Origin: JAGKXC01 sp964554385
Lineage (GTDB): Bacteria > Bacteroidota > Bacteroidia > NS11-12g > UBA955
Length of the DNA stretch: 31,568 nt
NCBI GenBank assembly: GCA_964554385.1
Contig: CAZKOM010000017.1
Span: 1-31,568, forward strand
Reading direction: 5' to 3'
Under the pieces are notes generated by a model. The model saw only the letters and a program-made list of their open reading frames with translations, did no database searches and had not been told where the DNA came from. Positions 1 through 9,061 of the stretch are shown piece by piece; within the stretch, counting starts at the first letter, position 1, and every line of letters begins with the position of its first letter. The position numbers were made by a program, and so were the translations under genes.

Positions 1-2741
1 ACTACATCACTAAAGAGCGTAAATCTACTCCCGAGCATATCGTAAAAGGGGAAGGTTTAACTTTTTATGGACCAGAGGAAGCGATTATTGCTTACAACGA
101 AGGTCGCGCTGATTTACATGCAAAGGTTAAATGTAAAGTAACCGTGCGTGAAAACGATCAGTTAGTAACCAAGTTGTTGGATACAACGGTTGGTAGAGTA
201 ATTTTCAACCAAGTAGTACCGGAGGAAGTTGGATTCTTGAACGAAGTATTAAAGAAGAAGAATCTTCGTGATATTATTTCTGAAATCATTCGTTTAAGCG
301 GTGTTGCCAAGGCAGCAGACTTCTTGGATAATATCAAAAACTTAGGTTTCCATTACGCATTCCGCGGTGGATTGAGCTTCAACTTGAGCTATGTTCGTAT
401 TCCAAAAGAGAAAGAGGAATTAGTGCATAAAGCCATCGAAGAAGTATTGGAGATTCAATCCAATGCCGATATGGGCTTTATTACCAACAACGAACGTTAT
501 AATCAAGTAATTGACTTATGGACACGTGTTAATAACCAGTTGGCTCGAATTCTAATCACCGATCTACAAAATGATGTACAAGGGTTTAACCCAATCTATA
601 TGATGTTGGATTCTGGTGCTCGTGGATCTAAAGAGCAGATTCGTCAGTTGGGAGGTATGCGTGGATTGATGGCTAAACCTCAGAAGAATACCGGTAATTC
701 CGGTGGGGATACCATTGAAAACCCAATTATTTCAAACTTTAAAGAAGGTTTGAACGTATTGGAATATTTCGTTTCTACACACGGTGCTCGTAAAGGTCTT
801 GCGGATACGGCGTTGAAAACTGCGGATGCAGGTTATTTGACACGAAGATTGCATGACGTTGCCCAGGACGTGGTAATCACAGAGCATGACTGCGGTACCT
901 TGCGTGGTATCAACATGTCGGCGATTATCAATAATGACGAAGTAACAGAATCATTGTACGAGCGTATTTTAGGTCGTACCGCATTGGATGATGTTTATCA
1001 TCCTCAAACTGGTGAGTTAATTGCAGCTGTTGGAACAGAATTGGATGAGGCCTATGCACAAGCTATTGAAGATGCTGGTGTTGAAGAGGTTGAGATTCGT
1101 TCAGTACTTACTTGCGAAACTCTTACTGGTGTTTGTGCTTTGTGCTATGGTAGAAACTTAGCTACGGGTCGCAGAGTAAACGTGGGTGAAGCTGTGGGTG
1201 TAATTGCAGCGCAGTCTATCGGTGAACCTGGTACACAGTTAACACTTCGTACGTTCCACACGGGTGGTGCGGCGATGAACATCGCAGCAGAAAATACGTT
1301 AGACACGAAATACGATGGTGTTATCAGTTTAGATAGCATGCGTACAGTAACTAAAGTGGAAACAGACGAAAACGGAGAAACCAAAAATACTGAAATCGTA
1401 TTAGGTCGTTCTGGTGAAGTTAGAATCTTGGAAGCTAAATCTAAGACTGTAATTACTACCTACAACATTCCTTACGGTGCGCATTTGATGGTTAAAGAAG
1501 GTCAGAAAGTTAAAAAAGGAGATATCCTTTGTACTTGGGATCCATTTAATACCTTAATTATCTCTGATATCGATGGTACCTTGTCTTTCGAGAACATTGT
1601 AGAAGGGGTGAACATGCGTGAAGAAGGGGATGAGCAAACTGGTTTGTCTGAGTTGGTAATTACTGAAACAAAAGATAAAACTCGTACTCCTCAGTTTAAG
1701 GTTGACGGTGGTGAAGATAACATCAAGATCTTCAACATGCCTGTAGGTGCTATTTTGGTTTCTAAAGATAAATCTAAGGTTAAGGCCGGTGATATCTTAG
1801 CGAAGATTCCACGCAGTGCTACTAGAACCCGAGATATTACGGGTGGTCTTCCACGTGTAACAGAATTATTTGAAGCACGTAATCCATCGAATCCTGCTGT
1901 TGTTGCTGAAATCGACGGAGTTGTTACCTACGGTGTTTCTAAACGTGGTAACCAGGAGATTATTATTACATCCAAAGACGGAGAGGTTAAACACTACCAA
2001 GTACCATTGTCTAAGCATATTTTGGTACACGATGGAGACTACGTTCGCGCTGGTCAACCATTGAGTGATGGTGCAATTACTCCTCAAGATATTTTGCGCA
2101 TTGAAGGACCTGCAGCAGTTCAACGATATGTGTTGAATGGAATTCAGGAAGTATATCGCTTACAGGGTGTAAAAATCAACGATAAGCACATTGAAGTAAT
2201 AGTACGTCAGATGATGCAGAAGATGGAAATTGTGGATCCAGGTGATACACGTTTCTTGGAGAGCGAATTGGTAGACAGATTTACTTTACGTCGCGAAAAC
2301 GATTGGATTTGGGATAAGAAGGTAGTAACCGATGCAGGTCAGAGTGCAGTGATGCATGCAGGTCAGATTGTAAGTTTGAAAGACTTACGTCAAGAGAACA
2401 GCGCCTTGCGTCGTCAAGATATGAGCCCTGTTCAATATCGCGATGCGGTGCCAGCAACTGCTCAGTACGTGTTGCAGGGTATTACCAAGGCTTCATTGGG
2501 TACACAGAGCTTTATGAGCGCTGCGTCGTTCCAGGAAACTACTAAAGTATTAAACGAAGCTGCTATTTCGGGTAAAGTAGACGAATTGCGTGGTTTGAAA
2601 GAAAACGTAATTGTAGGTCACTTAATCCCAGCCGGTACTGGTATCCGTGCATATGAGCACGTGGTTGCTGGATCGCGCGAGGAATACGATCGTTTGATGG
2701 CTACCAAGTTTGCTGATGACGAAGTAGAAACCGAAGCATAA
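1..2741 (+). CDS. rpoC: DNA-directed RNA polymerase subunit beta' (C-terminal part, 5' truncated)
   Basis: This is the largest subunit of RNA polymerase, which carries part of the active centre. The reading frame is open from position 3 at the window edge, so about 912 residues are visible and the N-terminus with the catalytic NADFDGD motif lies upstream. The segment begins in the region reading GLTFYGPEEAIIAYNEG. The conserved GARGSKEQIRQLGGMRGLMA segment, the second zinc site (Cys in EHDCGTLRG plus CETLTGVCALC) and the trigger-loop block AAQSIGEPGTQLTLRTFHTGG follow in the expected order. The C-terminal part has the usual end near VVAGSREEYDRL. Codon use is that of a highly expressed gene. 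It is followed at once by a strong terminator, so it closes the presumed rpoBC operon. An internal ATG at 144 is not the start. Confidence 0.98.
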   Translation, partial: YITKERKSTPEHIVKGEGLTFYGPEEAIIAYNEGRADLHAKVKCKVTVRENDQLVTKLLDTTVGRVIFNQVVPEEVGFLNEVLKKKNLRDIISEIIRLSGVAKAADFLDNIKNLGFHYAFRGGLSFNLSYVRIPKEKEELVHKAIEEVLEIQSNADMGFITNNERYNQVIDLWTRVNNQLARILITDLQNDVQGFNPIYMMLDSGARGSKEQIRQLGGMRGLMAKPQKNTGNSGGDTIENPIISNFKEGLNVLEYFVSTHGARKGLADTALKTADAGYLTRRLHDVAQDVVITEHDCGTLRGINMSAIINNDEVTESLYERILGRTALDDVYHPQTGELIAAVGTELDEAYAQAIEDAGVEEVEIRSVLTCETLTGVCALCYGRNLATGRRVNVGEAVGVIAAQSIGEPGTQLTLRTFHTGGAAMNIAAENTLDTKYDGVISLDSMRTVTKVETDENGETKNTEIVLGRSGEVRILEAKSKTVITTYNIPYGAHLMVKEGQKVKKGDILCTWDPFNTLIISDIDGTLSFENIVEGVNMREEGDEQTGLSELVITETKDKTRTPQFKVDGGEDNIKIFNMPVGAILVSKDKSKVKAGDILAKIPRSATRTRDITGGLPRVTELFEARNPSNPAVVAEIDGVVTYGVSKRGNQEIIITSKDGEVKHYQVPLSKHILVHDGDYVRAGQPLSDGAITPQDILRIEGPAAVQRYVLNGIQEVYRLQGVKINDKHIEVIVRQMMQKMEIVDPGDTRFLESELVDRFTLRRENDWIWDKKVVTDAGQSAVMHAGQIVSLKDLRQENSALRRQDMSPVQYRDAVPATAQYVLQGITKASLGTQSFMSAASFQETTKVLNEAAISGKVDELRGLKENVIVGHLIPAGTGIRAYEHVVAGSREEYDRLMATKFADDEVETEA

Positions 2742-2760
2742 TCGATCTCTATTGTTATAT

Positions 2761-2796
2761 AAAAATGGCTACCAATTTGGTAGCCATTTTTTTTTT
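2761..2796. terminator. Rho-independent terminator after rpoC, probably bidirectional
   Basis: The inverted repeat ATGGCTACCAA/TTGGTAGCCAT (stem at least 10 bp) is followed by ten T on the + strand. On the - strand the same stem is followed by a shorter T-rich tract, so it could also stop transcription arriving from the convergent ABC transporter gene. It starts 20 nt after the rpoC stop codon. Confidence 0.9.
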
Positions 2797-2963
2797 AAGT
2801 TTAATCTAGGAATTAATCCAAAAAAGAATCTTGTTGAGCACGAATAGAACCGGCAGCTTAATGTTGAAATTGTTGATTTAGAATGAACTTTTAAAGCCAT
2901 AATTGGTAGCAATTGGTTACTACCCGTTGTTATCGGCGACTTTTAATGAACTTAGAAACTAAG

Positions 2964-4751
2964 TTAACTTTGAATTTGAGTCTGATATAAATTGGAATAA
3001 TGTCCTTGATCTGCAATCAATGATTCATGGTTTCCTTCCTCTATTATATTTCCTTTTTCCAGTACAATGATTTTATCGGCTTGCGATATTGTACTCAATC
3101 GATGCGCAATTACAATAGCAGTTCTTCCTTCCAATAAGCGAGCAATGGCCGCTTGAATTAGCTGTTCAGTTTCTGTATCAATGGAACTGGTGGCCTCATC
3201 TAATAAAATGATACGAGGGTTAAAAGCAAGGGCTCGAATAAACGAAATAAGTTGTCTTTGTCCCAAACTTAATGTCATGCCTCGTTCCATTACATTATAA
3301 TTGAAACCACCGGGTAATTTTTCAATAAATTCGTATGCACCGATAGATTCGGCAGCCGACTTCATTTTGTTCAGGTCAATATCGGGATGGTGCAGTCGGA
3401 TATTGTCATTAATCGAACCAGAAAACAAGAAAACATCTTGTAGTACCAAGGCAATTTGCTGCCTAACAGACGTAAGGTTTAAATCTTTAACGGATAAATC
3501 ATCCAATAATATTTCGCCTTTTTGATGGGAGTAAAGCTGATTTACCAATCCGGCAATAGTTGTTTTTCCGCTGCCCGTAGAGCCAACGATGGCAAGTGTT
3601 TGACCTGGTTGAATGGTGAAATTGACTCCTTTTAATACCCAATTATCATCGTTGTAAGCGAACCAAACATCTTTAAATTCTATTTTGCCCTGAAAAACGG
3701 GAGCCATATTGGGACTGTCGGGTTCTTTGTACTCTGTAGCGTCAATCAGCTCGAAAATTCGCTGAGCCGCTACTACTCCCATTTGAATATTATTAAATCG
3801 ATCGGCTATTGCTCGAACCGGACGAAAGAACAAGTTGATAAACATGATAAAGGCTGTAAGTTCGCCAAACTGAATATGGGATTGCACCAGTTGTCCTGAA
3901 CCGTACCAAACAATAAAAGCAAAACATAGAGAAACCAAAACTTCTACTATAGGGAAGAAAATGGCGTAGTAATAGACCGATTTTATATTGGCATCGCGAT
4001 GGGCTTGGTTTATTTTGTCAAATCGGCGCATTTCTTCTTTTTGCCTGTTGAATAGTTGTACAATTTGCATTCCGGTGATGCGTTCTTGTAAAAATGCGTT
4101 TAAGCGTGCAACTTCCGTTCTAACATCTTGGAAAGAATCACGGATACCTTTTCGAAATCGATTGGCTGCGAACAATAATAGGGGCACCACGGAAAGGGAT
4201 ATTAGCGTTAATGTAACATCCATATACAGCATACATCCGAGAATAATAATTATCTGAATTAAATCTCCCGCGATGGTAATAACCCCGGAAGAAAATAAAT
4301 CGGTGATTGTTTGAATATCCGAGATACTTCTTGTAACAGCTGTTCCCACTGGTGTTTTATCGTAAAAATTAAGTTTTAGTCTAACCAAATGTTCATAGAC
4401 AAATTGCCGCATTTTAAGGATAACGGATTGCCCAATACTTTCGCCGATATACGAGTTGATAAATCCAAGGGATGCCTGTGCAATCAACCATATGAGAAGT
4501 ATCAAAGCCCATTTGTCCAACAATTGAAACTGTTTGGGTACAATAACCGAATCGATCATTGTTTTATATAGGTAGGGTTGAAATGCAGTTAAAGCGCTTT
4601 GTAGAATGGTTAGGACTACGGCAAAAATCATCCAATTGCGTTGGAATTTCGCTAAAGAGAGCACCCGTTTAAATAAAGTCCATTGTTCTTTTTTGTTGGA
4701 CTTTTTGCTAGATGGGGTGTTGTTTTTGGAAGGGTTTTCCGAGGATGACAT
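2964..4751 (-). CDS. ABC exporter, fused permease and ATPase (MsbA/MdlB-like)
   Basis: This is a half-size ABC exporter in the inner membrane that would act as a dimer. Residues 1-330 hold the six-helix transmembrane domain and residues 355-595 the ATPase. Visible motifs are Walker A GSTGSGKTT (about 390-398), Q-loop LVLQDVFLF, signature LSLGQRQ (494-500), Walker B IILLDEAT (514-521) and H-loop His550. All are intact, so it should be an active ATPase. The substrate is unknown: lipid or multidrug export are the usual roles of the family. I place the start at the ATG at 4751, giving 595 aa. A frame-compatible TTG 18 nt upstream overlaps the -7 promoter element TACCTTTG and is unlikely. It diverges from the deoxynucleoside kinase gene. 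Confidence 0.9.
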   Translation of the reverse strand: MSSSENPSKNNTPSSKKSNKKEQWTLFKRVLSLAKFQRNWMIFAVVLTILQSALTAFQPYLYKTMIDSVIVPKQFQLLDKWALILLIWLIAQASLGFINSYIGESIGQSVILKMRQFVYEHLVRLKLNFYDKTPVGTAVTRSISDIQTITDLFSSGVITIAGDLIQIIIILGCMLYMDVTLTLISLSVVPLLLFAANRFRKGIRDSFQDVRTEVARLNAFLQERITGMQIVQLFNRQKEEMRRFDKINQAHRDANIKSVYYYAIFFPIVEVLVSLCFAFIVWYGSGQLVQSHIQFGELTAFIMFINLFFRPVRAIADRFNNIQMGVVAAQRIFELIDATEYKEPDSPNMAPVFQGKIEFKDVWFAYNDDNWVLKGVNFTIQPGQTLAIVGSTGSGKTTIAGLVNQLYSHQKGEILLDDLSVKDLNLTSVRQQIALVLQDVFLFSGSINDNIRLHHPDIDLNKMKSAAESIGAYEFIEKLPGGFNYNVMERGMTLSLGQRQLISFIRALAFNPRIILLDEATSSIDTETEQLIQAAIARLLEGRTAIVIAHRLSTISQADKIIVLEKGNIIEEGNHESLIADQGHYSNLYQTQIQS

Positions 4752-4758
4752 GCTGTTA

Positions 4759-4766
4759 CAAAGGTA
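4759..4766 (-). promoter_or_regulatory. -7 promoter element TACCTTTG of the ABC exporter gene
   Basis: This is a perfect match to the Bacteroidota -7 consensus TAnnTTTG. Seven bases (TAACAGC) separate it from the ATG at 4751, so the 5' leader would be only a few bases long. No convincing -33 TTG is seen at the usual spacing. Confidence 0.6.
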
Positions 4767-4857
4767 CAATTTGAACGGGTATAGAAGGGGGTGGTCTAAT
4801 GGAAATTGTGTAAAACTTTTATTCGGGTTTCAGTTGGTTAGCGCAAGGGTTAAATAG

Positions 4858-4865
4858 TATTATTG
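4858..4865 (+). promoter_or_regulatory. Near-consensus -7 element TATTATTG before the dNK gene
   Basis: The element has one mismatch to TAnnTTTG. A TTG at 4834-4836 lies 21 nt upstream and could be the -33 element. Only CAGT separates the element from the ATG at 4870, which would give a leaderless or nearly leaderless mRNA. Confidence 0.5.
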
Positions 4866-4869
4866 CAGT

Positions 4870-5487
4870 ATGGCCAAACACATTGCCATAGCAGGAAATA
4901 TAGGTGCTGGTAAAACTACTCTAACCCATTTGCTATCAAAGCACTATGGTTGGGAAATGCAATTAGAGGATATGGATGATAATCCGTATATTTCTGATTT
5001 TTATGAAGATATGCAACGTTGGAGTTTTAATCTCCAAGTGTATTTTTTAAATGTACGTTGGCAAAATGTTCAGCGAATTAGAGAGGGTAAGCAAACGGTA
5101 ATTCAAGATCGTACAATCTATGAGGATGCTCATATTTTTGCTCCCAACTTGCATTCAATGGGGTTGATGAGTACTCGTGATTTTGAAAATTACAAATCCT
5201 TATTTGAAAGTATAAGTTCACAAGTGCAAGAACCGGATTTGTTGATTTATTTACGAGCAGGAATACCTAAATTGGTTCACCAAATTCAAATGAGAGGAAG
5301 AGATTACGAAGATGCGATTCGTTTAGATTATTTGAAACGATTAAATGAACGTTACGAAGCTTGGATTTCTACTTACAAAGGGAAATTACTTATTTTTAAT
5401 GTAGACGATATGGATTTTCAGGAAAATGCGGATGATGCATCTGAAATAATCAATAAAGTACAGTCTACCTTAAACGGCTTGTTTTAA
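4870..5487 (+). CDS. Deoxynucleoside kinase (deoxyadenosine/deoxyguanosine kinase-like)
   Basis: A cytosolic enzyme of deoxynucleoside salvage that transfers phosphate from ATP to the 5'-OH of a deoxynucleoside. The 205-aa length is normal for the family. The P-loop GNIGAGKTT is at residues 9-17, the acidic substrate stretch LEDMDDNPY at 33-40, the DRT version of the DRS motif at 80-82, and the Arg-rich lid MRGRDYED is followed by the conserved NERYEAW. Preference for dA or dG is the usual assignment for this bacterial group but cannot be read from the sequence. Thymidine kinase is encoded separately in this window at 23550-24101, which fits purine specificity here. The start is supported by the promoter-like element just upstream. 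Confidence 0.9.
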   Translation: MAKHIAIAGNIGAGKTTLTHLLSKHYGWEMQLEDMDDNPYISDFYEDMQRWSFNLQVYFLNVRWQNVQRIREGKQTVIQDRTIYEDAHIFAPNLHSMGLMSTRDFENYKSLFESISSQVQEPDLLIYLRAGIPKLVHQIQMRGRDYEDAIRLDYLKRLNERYEAWISTYKGKLLIFNVDDMDFQENADDASEIINKVQSTLNGLF

Positions 5488-5581
5488 TCGTCTTTAACAC
5501 TCTTTTCCTCACATCTTTTTGCGATTTTTGCAAAAGGTTGTAGATGTTAGGGCGTTAATATTTGCGTAAATTCGCAGTTCT

Positions 5582-7750
5582 ATGGATTTTCAGCAAACAC
5601 ATATTCTTTGGTTTTTGTTTTTGTTGTTAATTCCGTTGATCATCCATCTAGTAAATTTCCAACGGACTCGCGTTTTGGCATTTCCCGGAGTTTATCGATT
5701 AATACAGCAAATACAAGTTTCTCAGCAACAACGTAAACTTCAGAATTGGTTGATATGGATATGCAGAACGGTGGCGTTAACCTGCATAATTTTAGCTTTC
5801 GCCTTGCCAACGTGCAATGATAAAGTTGGCAATAAAAATGATTTTGATCGATATGTTTTAGTGATTGATAATTCTTTATCTGCTTCGGTAAGGAATGATG
5901 ATGGAATGTCGTTTGAAAAAATGCGTTCGGAGATTCAACAGTTTTTGAAGGAATTACCTCAAGATCATTTGGTTTGTCTTATAACTCAAAGTACTGATGA
6001 TAACACAGGCTGGTTAACAGCTCAAGAAGTTTCTACGATCGTTGATACCATTACGTGCAGTATTCAATATTCTGGTTGGTTACAATGGAAGTCTCGAGTA
6101 GAAAAAGCGATTAAATTGGGGGAATCTAATTTTAATTTAATAAGAAGTCGGACAAAGGTTTTGGTGTTTACGGATCTAGAGCAATCTTCTGCGGTGGGTA
6201 TTTTAAATAATGGAATCAACCCAAGACAAATGGATAAGTCGTCCATTGACAGAGATACCAATTCTGCACGGAAGAATAGTATTGCTGAGAATGCGGAAGA
6301 GTGGCAATTAGTTCGTTATCCTTTGGTTAAAGTAAATAATGTTTCGATTGATACTGCTTTTACGACAGGTGCCGAGGATTCTTCCTCTGTTCCGTCTGTA
6401 AAAGTGCGATTAAAAAACTATAGTTCTCAAGTTTCGTCTGTATCTCTAACGTTAAAATCTTCGGGTAAAGTGCTTGGAAATAAGAAAGTGGAAATTGAGG
6501 CAGAAGGTTCTTCATTGGTGGAATTGCCGATAAATCTAAAGGATGCAACAGAAAATCGAAATTCTCAAAAAATAAAAGTAGAAGGACAAGGACTTGTAGT
6601 AGAAAAGGTAGAGGATGCATATCCATGGGATGATAAATTGTTTATTCACACTGTTCCTGCTTGGAAATTAAAGGTAGGAATAATTGGTAGAAACATTCAA
6701 TTGGAGCGGATGTTTGCCGTGCAATCGTCTTTGGCTGTTTCTGCCGTGACAAGGCCCATAGTACCTAAACAATTGGCCGAATATCAATCGCTTGTTTTGA
6801 TAGGATTGGATGGCTTAAATACCAGTGAAATGATGGCTCTCAAAGACTTTATGGATGCTGGCGGCGTGATCTTTCAGTGTTTCAATGATGTGCCTGTGGA
6901 GGGAAATGTAACTGTAACTACACCATTTGGGCTGCTAAAAGGAAAAAACAAATCGGAAAAATTTTTACTGGATAAATCAGGATTTGCAAATCCTGTTTTT
7001 CGAAATGCCTTTAACGATTTGCCTGATGATGGGACTTCAACTCCGGAGTTTACATATAATTTGCAGTTGTCGAATTTAACAGATTATAATTCGGTTTTGA
7101 TTGGCGAAAATGGCTCTGCTATGCTTGTGCAGAAAAAATGGGGAACCGGTAGTTATTGGTTATGGGTCAACGCGCTAAATAAAGGCTCTGAAGCATGGAT
7201 GAGGTCACCTTGGTCTTTGCCTGTGTTTACCGAAATTATTTCGTCTAACAATAAAAACGACAATCCTTTATTTGGTCAAGTGAATTCTTCGGCGGTAGTT
7301 AAAATTCCTGGACTTAAACCTAGCAAAGAAAGGTCGGTGTCAATAACCTACTTGGGAACCGAGGGAAATTCAATTTCTACTCAGAAAAACGCGAAGAGTT
7401 GGATCAAAGAATGGCAGCAGGATATACTTGGGAATGGGGGTGTTTATTGGGGTACAGAGCCAGATTATTCTGGATTTTACAGTATAGTTTCTTCGGATGA
7501 AGGACGGTTGCTTGCTATGAACATAGGAAGAAATGAAAGCGCGTTGAGAGAAATAGAGGATGTAGATTTCATTTCAGAGAAATTGGGAATAATAAATTTT
7601 CAACAGGTGGAAACAGGGATGTTGCGCCAAGCAACAGACAAGTCAAATTCACAAAAAACATGGAAGTATTTATTATGGTTTTCTGTGTTCTTTTTGGTCT
7701 TGGAGATTGTACTGCAGACGTTTAAAAATAAATCAGTTAAACAAGGATAA
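5582..7750 (+). CDS. BatA-domain membrane protein with vWA-like region
   Basis: This is a 722-aa inner-membrane protein of the BatA N-terminal (double-transmembrane) family common in Bacteroidota. Helices at about 8-26 and 55-77 flank the conserved NFQRTRVLAFPGVYRL segment. A vWA-like domain follows, with the metal-site signature DNSLS (Asp96, Ser98, Ser100) and a later FTDLEQ. A long, beta-rich region comes next, and a final helix lies at about 692-712 with a short Lys-rich cytoplasmic tail. The bulk should face the periplasm. The function is unknown: relatives sit in aerotolerance (Bat) operons, but no MoxR ATPase or other bat genes are here. It heads the + strand run ending at 11887, with 30 nt to the next gene. 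TAAATTCG, a weak -7 element, lies 7 nt before the ATG. Confidence 0.85.
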   Translation: MDFQQTHILWFLFLLLIPLIIHLVNFQRTRVLAFPGVYRLIQQIQVSQQQRKLQNWLIWICRTVALTCIILAFALPTCNDKVGNKNDFDRYVLVIDNSLSASVRNDDGMSFEKMRSEIQQFLKELPQDHLVCLITQSTDDNTGWLTAQEVSTIVDTITCSIQYSGWLQWKSRVEKAIKLGESNFNLIRSRTKVLVFTDLEQSSAVGILNNGINPRQMDKSSIDRDTNSARKNSIAENAEEWQLVRYPLVKVNNVSIDTAFTTGAEDSSSVPSVKVRLKNYSSQVSSVSLTLKSSGKVLGNKKVEIEAEGSSLVELPINLKDATENRNSQKIKVEGQGLVVEKVEDAYPWDDKLFIHTVPAWKLKVGIIGRNIQLERMFAVQSSLAVSAVTRPIVPKQLAEYQSLVLIGLDGLNTSEMMALKDFMDAGGVIFQCFNDVPVEGNVTVTTPFGLLKGKNKSEKFLLDKSGFANPVFRNAFNDLPDDGTSTPEFTYNLQLSNLTDYNSVLIGENGSAMLVQKKWGTGSYWLWVNALNKGSEAWMRSPWSLPVFTEIISSNNKNDNPLFGQVNSSAVVKIPGLKPSKERSVSITYLGTEGNSISTQKNAKSWIKEWQQDILGNGGVYWGTEPDYSGFYSIVSSDEGRLLAMNIGRNESALREIEDVDFISEKLGIINFQQVETGMLRQATDKSNSQKTWKYLLWFSVFFLVLEIVLQTFKNKSVKQG

Positions 7751-7780
7751 ATAAAAGTTAAGATTTAACATTGTATTGAA

Positions 7781-9061
7781 ATGAGTCATTCGGTTTTTAT
7801 AAAAAGTGCTCGATTGTTTTCTCCAGAACACCCATTGCATAGACAGGTAGTAGACATGCTGGTTGTAGATGGTAAATTAAAAGAAATTGGAGAGAATTTA
7901 ATGTCTTCGGGTCATGAGTATTTAGATATGACGGGTTATTGGGTATCTGCAGGTTGGATAGATCCATTTGGAGTTTGTCCTGACCCTGGAGAGCCTTGGA
8001 AAGAAACGATAGTAAGTTATACAAAAGCGGCTCAAATGGGAGGTTTTACCGATGTCTATGCATTGGCTGGTAGCTCGCCGAAACCTGATAATGAATCGGT
8101 GATTGCTCAAGTTAAACAGATGGGTGTGAATCAACGCGCAACATTACATCCGCTGGGCTTGGCTACAGTGAATGGTGAGGGTAAAGAGATGGCTGAAGTT
8201 GCTGAGATGGCTGCAGTTGGAGCAACTGCATTTTGTGACGGCTTACATCCATCTGCATCTGCGGGCCTTAGACAAAAGTTAATGCAGTATTGCAATTCAT
8301 TAGGTCTGCTTTTTTTAAGTTATCCTCTGAATAAATCTTTAAGTGCAGATGGGAAAGTTCATGAAGGAACAGTGAATTTGCATTTGGGGATGAAGGGTAT
8401 TTCAACCATTGCAGAAACCATTGAGTTATCCGTAGATCTACATTTGGCTCAATATAATCAAACTGAGTTGAGAAGTATTGGCATCAGTGCAGCAGAGTCT
8501 GTACAGATGATTTCTGCTGCAAAAAAAGCGGGAATGTTAGTAAAAGCGGCTGTGCCTGTTTTGAATTTATTTGCTGTAGATGAGGATGTTTTGGGATTTG
8601 ATGAAAATCTAAAGGTACTTCCACCGATACGCTCGGAAAAGGACAGAGCCTCTTTAAGACAGTCTGTGATTGATGGAGTAATTGATGCAGTTTTCAGTAA
8701 TCATCATCCTGAAGATGTGGAAAGTAAGAAAGTTGAATTTGATTATTCTGCCTGGGGTGCAGCAACATTATCTTACATGTTTCCAATGATGTTGGATTCA
8801 TTAGGTGAGGAATTATTAGACTCCTGGCTGCCAATTCTAACCAAGAAGAATGCTGAGTTTATTGGTGTGAAACCCAATGAAATTAGTGTAGGAGCGGATG
8901 CAACGTTTACTTTTTTTAGTACTTCAGAAACAACGGAGATTACAGGTCCTCAAAAGAATGGTTCGATTGCTTGGAATGTACCGTTTATAGGTAAGAAATT
9001 ATTGGGTAGAGTGAAAGGGACTATGATTCATAGTTGCTATATGGAGGTAAAACATGTTTAA
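7781..9061 (+). CDS. Dihydroorotase-like protein, predicted catalytically inactive
   Basis: This 426-aa protein keeps the cyclic-amidohydrolase layout: N-terminal beta-sandwich start, GWID at 58-61, GGFTDVYAL at 87-94, the PPIRSEKDR block at 281-289, and a C-terminal return to the sandwich (SVGADATFTFF). Every position that binds metal in active dihydroorotase is changed. The HxH after GxID is Phe63/Val65 in DPFGV, the HxxED-type histidine is replaced in LFLSYPLN, the next histidine is lost in RSIGISAAES, and the catalytic Asp of ATDHAPH is Asn307 in SNHHPE. The substrate-binding HLREPG is CPDPG. I infer a structural, regulatory or new-substrate role rather than DHOase activity, as for the inactive PyrC-like partners of some aspartate transcarbamoylases. 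Its last 8 nt overlap the DUF4199 gene. Confidence 0.85.
   Translation: MSHSVFIKSARLFSPEHPLHRQVVDMLVVDGKLKEIGENLMSSGHEYLDMTGYWVSAGWIDPFGVCPDPGEPWKETIVSYTKAAQMGGFTDVYALAGSSPKPDNESVIAQVKQMGVNQRATLHPLGLATVNGEGKEMAEVAEMAAVGATAFCDGLHPSASAGLRQKLMQYCNSLGLLFLSYPLNKSLSADGKVHEGTVNLHLGMKGISTIAETIELSVDLHLAQYNQTELRSIGISAAESVQMISAAKKAGMLVKAAVPVLNLFAVDEDVLGFDENLKVLPPIRSEKDRASLRQSVIDGVIDAVFSNHHPEDVESKKVEFDYSAWGAATLSYMFPMMLDSLGEELLDSWLPILTKKNAEFIGVKPNEISVGADATFTFFSTSETTEITGPQKNGSIAWNVPFIGKKLLGRVKGTMIHSCYMEVKHV
9043..9047 (+). promoter_or_regulatory. Strong Shine-Dalgarno GGAGG before the DUF4199 gene
   Basis: GGAGG lies 6 nt before the ATG at 9054, inside the 3' end of the dihydroorotase-like gene. Good Shine-Dalgarno sites are scarce in this window, so this one decides the start and suggests translational coupling. 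Confidence 0.65.

Noticed and set aside
2905..2924. Hairpin GGTAGCAA/TTACTACC between rpoC and the ABC gene
   Set aside because: One mismatch in the stem and no T-run; no function can be supported.
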